A stretch of 33,779 nt of DNA, from the NCBI GenBank assembly GCA_032718475.1, contig JAUCBJ010008836.1, positions 1 to 33,779 on the forward strand, read 5' to 3'. The position numbers were made by a program, and so were the translations under genes. The DNA is from Nemertoderma westbladi. Taxonomy: Eukaryota > Xenacoelomorpha > Nemertodermatida > Nemertodermatidae. Positions 31,501 to 33,779 of this stretch are shown in pieces (the stretch's first letter is position 1; each line of letters begins with the position of its first letter). A model generated the notes under the pieces. The model was not told the origin of the DNA. It saw only the letters and a program-made list of their open reading frames with translations, and did no database searches.

Positions 31501-32614
31501 TAGCGAATACATGGAAGATCTTTGGGAGCATTACAATCTCACCGATAAGGCTACCTGTAGACCATACAACGATACCTGTACTAAGCTACTACTACATCAG
31601 TTTAATAAGGTTGAATACGGTATCCATATTAAGCTACTTCAACTCTATTTGAAGCTCGGTCTTAAACTTACACAAGTACATAGGGTCTACTCTTTCTCGC
31701 AAAAATATATTTTCAAGGACTACATTAGTTTTAATACAAATAAAAGACAGTCGGCAAATAACCCATTCGAGGTCCTATTTTATAAGTTGATGAACAATGC
31801 CTTGTATGGGAAATGCCTCCAAAAGGTTAGAGACCGCGTTTCTTTCAGGTTATGCAATAGCGACGAACAATGCGATTTGCTCTTAGCCAAGCCCAATCAC
31901 GAATCGTTTGTTGTATTTACCCCCAACTTGAGTGGTCATACTTTCACTAAAGAGGCTGTTTGCCTAAATCAGGGCGTGTTCATCGGTTGCACTATACTAG
32001 ATCTATCTAAGCTACAGATGTACGACCTATTTTACAACAAACTGAAGCCTCTAGAACAAAAACTGGATTGCCAGATTCGCTGTCTAGCCGGTGACACGGA
32101 TTCTCTAATGCTAAGCGTAACTAATACACCACAGCTAACCTTTCTACGGGCAATGTTTGAGGGTGGTTTCCTAGATACTTCCAACTACAGTACAACACAT
32201 CCACTCTATACCATTAAACACAAAGCGGCTCTCGGCTTCGTAAAAGATGAGAGCTGCGGTTTGCAGTATAAACAGTGGGTTTTCCTTAAACCAAAGGTCT
32301 ACAGTTTTCAATCCTATGATGCCCCAATCAAGAAAACCGCCAAAGGTGTATCTAGATCGGTTGTCGCTAAGCAACTAACACACGAGGATTATGCAGACTG
32401 TTTTGAAAACGAGGCAATGCTCTTCCGCTATAACTCTACCTTCACTTCTAGAAAGCATCAAATTTTTACTGGTCATGTCTATAAGAAGGCACTAACGCTC
32501 TGGGATACGAAATCATATTGGAGTAGTAAATATAGCAGCAAACCATACGGACACTATAGCACTAAGCTTGTTAGACCGGCGAAACGAGTAGTAATCCCCC
32601 CTACTAGGATTTAA
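28562..32614 (+). CDS. Protein-primed family B DNA polymerase with zinc fingers and endonuclease VII-like insert
   Basis: The 1350-residue protein copies DNA from a protein primer in the family of adenoviral, bidnaviral and Polinton/adintovirus polymerases (DNA_pol_B_2). Residues 10-55 hold C2H2-type fingers (CPICDKETRSDHLSRHIKIH) and 428-447 another (CERCLRGFYTDKSLEEHRERC-like). Exonuclease motifs: YADIETI (D482, E484), HNLRKFD (N637, D642) and YLVLD (Y809, D813). Polymerase motifs: IDANNLYG (D909), KLMNNALYG (K1075-G1083), GDTDS (D1178, D1180) and KVY (1245-1247). Between the first two exonuclease motifs lies a CYVC (578-581), DHDH (604-607), CVSC (617-620) module resembling endonuclease VII HNH. 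Every catalytic residue is present with no stop or frameshift. Residues 100-420 are unassigned and could hold the terminal-protein region. The C2H2-finger plus HNH layout matches many uncharacterised proteins in invertebrate genomes. More balanced base use than the BEL genes suggests a separate origin. Confidence 0.93.
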   Translation: MPMSSNKVSCPICDKETRSDHLSRHIKIHFAQYRCDCCSTWSSEKKTLVGHLVSCPQGGTGFSYVNEPADCRCGDSLTLSSFTEHECYTRLFSRKRKTPTTSHSSPINSTPEQVGGGGSNNEPSTLRDSISPNNPFQPPSNGSAHGRLFTYNNDLAETRLDAELTLNENFPHIQEHVSSHLRSAMGTFLRVWLTINIVMERETSEGFQIESFCFKSSGNNNQILNNSDFNNWFSGAVNRIDQLLSVFLCLGSGWRIIAIERITIEIARSQRNPYLKGQGFNNSKLLLNKKCTVSVDCPLGECFKYAVLAAANYKKIDRKQNNISRISTFTPFLNMFDFSNLSFPVDRVTGIPQFLKANPIYCINLLYWSNTEELSILSQPDSVHCSGKTVLNLLFIEGTSKNPAHYVAITNIDRLINSKDSNGNKTHCERCLRGFYTDKSLEEHRERCYTGKRQLEYMPENLLVKFDRYDKTLSPPFCIYADIETILEPTNNIKLPQKHIASAAAFYTVANQKLINPPKTDVQIFRDDGSNHVMRDFLTAMESHCRELYDWSISSTNTHAPMQLTTSQQTDFNNATQCYVCNCNLTPDSHNLNLNDNLSTKVRDHDHYSGEYRGAACVSCNRKLSLKRNNFYIIFHNLRKFDMHLLLKEGMTDSSRTHWKMTVIPKNTETYIHLKVSFPIDPSTPTANAKESISINFLDSYQFMTASLDNLSSYLTKNNSNLATAIPHTLAQMTRLYPIISDNTIKNKGVFPYSYIQNISNLYETTLPPIESFYNDLKLEQCSADNYQRALTTWDELNCATIFDYMIGYLVLDVTLLADTFEQFRSLCLTNYGLEPVMYFTAPGLTYDAALKFTQSEIQLLSDASIYSDFETNIRGGLVFLNTHSVDANIPDKPDYDSSLPEKYLIPIDANNLYGCALSQKLPYANIKLVTTPIDLATVDASGDTGYYCIVDLHYPKEIHDLTADLPLGAEKMSVPKSFLSEYMEDLWEHYNLTDKATCRPYNDTCTKLLLHQFNKVEYGIHIKLLQLYLKLGLKLTQVHRVYSFSQKYIFKDYISFNTNKRQSANNPFEVLFYKLMNNALYGKCLQKVRDRVSFRLCNSDEQCDLLLAKPNHESFVVFTPNLSGHTFTKEAVCLNQGVFIGCTILDLSKLQMYDLFYNKLKPLEQKLDCQIRCLAGDTDSLMLSVTNTPQLTFLRAMFEGGFLDTSNYSTTHPLYTIKHKAALGFVKDESCGLQYKQWVFLKPKVYSFQSYDAPIKKTAKGVSRSVVAKQLTHEDYADCFENEAMLFRYNSTFTSRKHQIFTGHVYKKALTLWDTKSYWSSKYSSKPYGHYSTKLVRPAKRVVIPPTRI

Positions 32615-32616
32615 TT

Positions 32617-32628
32617 TTATTTTTCTAG
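32617..32628 (+). promoter_or_regulatory. 3' splice site before the TBP-like exon
   Basis: TTATTTTTCTAG is identical to the last 12 bases of the acceptors at 27661 and 28554. It lies three bases after the polymerase stop codon. The TAG is an in-frame stop for the following frame, so that frame must begin after it. Confidence 0.5.
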
Positions 32629-32637
32629 AATAAGAAA

Positions 32638-33144
32638 TTGAACAACAAAATAGAAATAACCAATAAACAGTTTACCGGAAAAAACATTGCCAAATTTGAA
32701 CTAGATAAAATTTCACAGCAAATTACAGGTCAAAGTTGCTTAAAACCAAACATGTTTATCTACAAAGGTGACGATTCAACTATAATGCTATTTCCCAGCG
32801 GCGCAGTAACAATTGTAGGCCTGTGCAATAATTTAGCTAGTGAATTGCTTTATTTAAAACAAACTATCGGGATGCAATTACAAAATTTGAAACTTAATAC
32901 CGAAACACGAACTATTATTTTTCCAAGTGTTAATTTTAAATTATTAATGAAAAAATGTGGACATCATACAATTAATAATAAAGCAATATTTATTAGCTAT
33001 ACCCCCGAATTATTTTGCGCGATTAGAATATATATAGGACGTGCATATTTCAGTGTATTTCATAGTAATAAAATCGTTTCCATGTGTCCAGCCGGTGAAT
33101 TCCCCGAATCATTATCTATTTTACAAACTTTATTATTAAATTAG
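32638..33144 (+). CDS. Divergent TATA-binding-protein-like protein
   Basis: TBP-fold proteins bind the minor groove of promoter DNA and recruit polymerase. The 168-codon frame shows two related halves as in TBP. The first has FIYKGDDSTIMLFPSGAVTI at the place of TBP's TTALIFSSGKMV strand-stirrup; the second has SYTPELFCAIRIYIG followed by FHSNKIVSM, matching TBP's YEPELFPGLIYR and SGKVVLTG. A helix-like ESLSILQTLL closes it. Length about 165-170 equals a TBP core. Most DNA-intercalating and TFIIB-contact residues are not conserved, so it may be a specialised paralogue. There is no ATG before residue 39 (32752); the frame opens directly after a splice acceptor at 32628, so I expect the start codon, or an in-frame 5' partner, to come from an upstream exon, or initiation at the TTG. 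The assignment rests on motif reading only. Confidence 0.6.
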   Translation: MNNKIEITNKQFTGKNIAKFELDKISQQITGQSCLKPNMFIYKGDDSTIMLFPSGAVTIVGLCNNLASELLYLKQTIGMQLQNLKLNTETRTIIFPSVNFKLLMKKCGHHTINNKAIFISYTPELFCAIRIYIGRAYFSVFHSNKIVSMCPAGEFPESLSILQTLLLN

Positions 33145-33184
33145 TTTATTTACTATGGTATACATGAAAGTTTACTATATTATT

Positions 33185-33779
33185 TATTTTGTGTTGGTTT
33201 TTATTTTTCCGTGAGTAGGGTTTGAATCCGTGACCATCCGTGTTACCTACTTTTTATAATTGCATTAGTAGGATTCGAACCCTGGTTTAACTTATTTTGT
33301 GTTGGATTTATAATGGTCGCGAGTAGGGATTGAACCTATGACCTCCTGTTTATTTTCCATAAAACGGGATACGAGTAGGGATTGAGCCCGTGACCTTCTG
33401 TTTTTCCTATTTTATGTTTAGTTTAGTTACTCTAGTTATTCTATGTTTACTTTTTATATTTTCATGATTAGGATTCGAACCCTGGTTTAACTTATTTTGT
33501 GTTGGATTTATAATGGTCGCGAGTAGGGATTGAACCCGTGACCTTCTGTTTTTCCTAATTTATGTTTAGTTTAGTTACTCTAGTTATTCTATGTTTACTT
33601 TTTATATTTTCATGATTAGGATTCGAACCCTGGTTTAACTTATTTTGTGTTGGATTTATAATGGTCGCGAGTAGGGATTGAACCTATGACCTCCTGTTTA
33701 TTTTCCATAAAACTGGATACGAGTAGGGATTGAGCCCGTGACCTTCTGTTTTTCCTATTTTGTGTTTAGTTTAGTTACT
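33185..33779 (-). repeat. Array of at least nine tRNA T-arm / B-box-like motifs
   Basis: On the minus strand the motifs read GGTCACGGGTTCAATCCCTA, GGTCATAGGTTCAATCCCTA or CAGGGTTCGAATCCTA, close to the tRNA B-box consensus GGTTCGANTCC. Plus-strand starts are at 33213, 33271, 33321, 33373, 33471, 33521, 33619, 33669 and 33721. They belong to a higher-order repeat: TGTGTTGGATTTATAATGGT, then GTTTAGTTTAGTTACTCTAG and other linkers recur at about 148-200-bp spacing. No A-box and no complete cloverleaf was found, so these are not intact tRNA genes. The array continues past the right edge. Confidence 0.8.

Larger units (their letters stand above)
27007..33779 (+). mobile_element. Candidate endogenous virus-like or self-synthesising element, right end open
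   Basis: A protein-primed polymerase, a TBP-like gene and a terminal array on one side suggest a mobile or viral unit rather than a host locus. No inverted terminal repeat, capsid, protease, ATPase or integrase is visible, so it is not demonstrably a Polinton. Left and right limits are provisional. Confidence 0.4.

Noticed and set aside
33185-33779. Complete tRNA genes on the minus strand
   Set aside because: T-loop/B-box cores are clear, but no A-box, anticodon arm or paired acceptor stem surrounds any of them.

Overview
The window is eukaryotic, almost certainly from an invertebrate animal: split genes with GT-AG introns, a BTBD3/6-type BTB gene, Pao/BEL retrotransposons, minisatellites and foldback sequences. 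The frequent TAGGCCTAC words remind me of invertebrate deuterostome genomes, but that is only an impression.

Layout. (1) Positions 1-about 8040 hold a plus-strand BEL/Pao LTR retrotransposon. Its polyprotein is one intact frame running off the left edge; a 3' LTR probably follows. (2) Positions 8041-12407 appear to be the first intron of a minus-strand BTBD3/BTBD6-like gene whose first coding exon (13583-12408) encodes the BTB domain and the start of BACK. The intron carries about 37 tandem copies of a 41-bp unit that is a copy of the exon end plus its own 5' splice site. A 1203-bp hAT-like non-autonomous transposon with perfect 8-bp target duplications splits this array. (3) Positions 13584-16430 hold a perfect-armed foldback, short arrays (one with ten GCGGG motifs) and a probable two-exon gene for a very basic 146-residue protein. 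(4) Positions 16430-26290 hold a gene-poor stretch and a second BEL/Pao element on the minus strand, with one frameshift near its N terminus and a 306-bp imperfect palindrome at its 5' end. (5) Positions 27007-33779 hold the most unusual unit: paired CCAAT boxes, a duplicated ATG-free leader exon with introns, an intact 1350-residue protein-primed family B DNA polymerase containing zinc fingers and an endonuclease VII-like insert, then a separate exon for a very divergent TATA-binding-protein-like protein, and finally an array of at least nine tRNA T-arm/B-box-like motifs reaching the right edge.

How the parts relate. The two BEL elements, the hAT-like element and the foldbacks are independent insertions around two host genes. 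The polymerase and the TBP-like exon look like one transcription unit: same strand, nearly abutting, and sharing a 3' splice-site motif. I infer an endogenised virus-like or self-synthesising element that may carry its own initiation factor. No capsid, integrase or packaging gene is visible before the window ends, so the element cannot be classified here.
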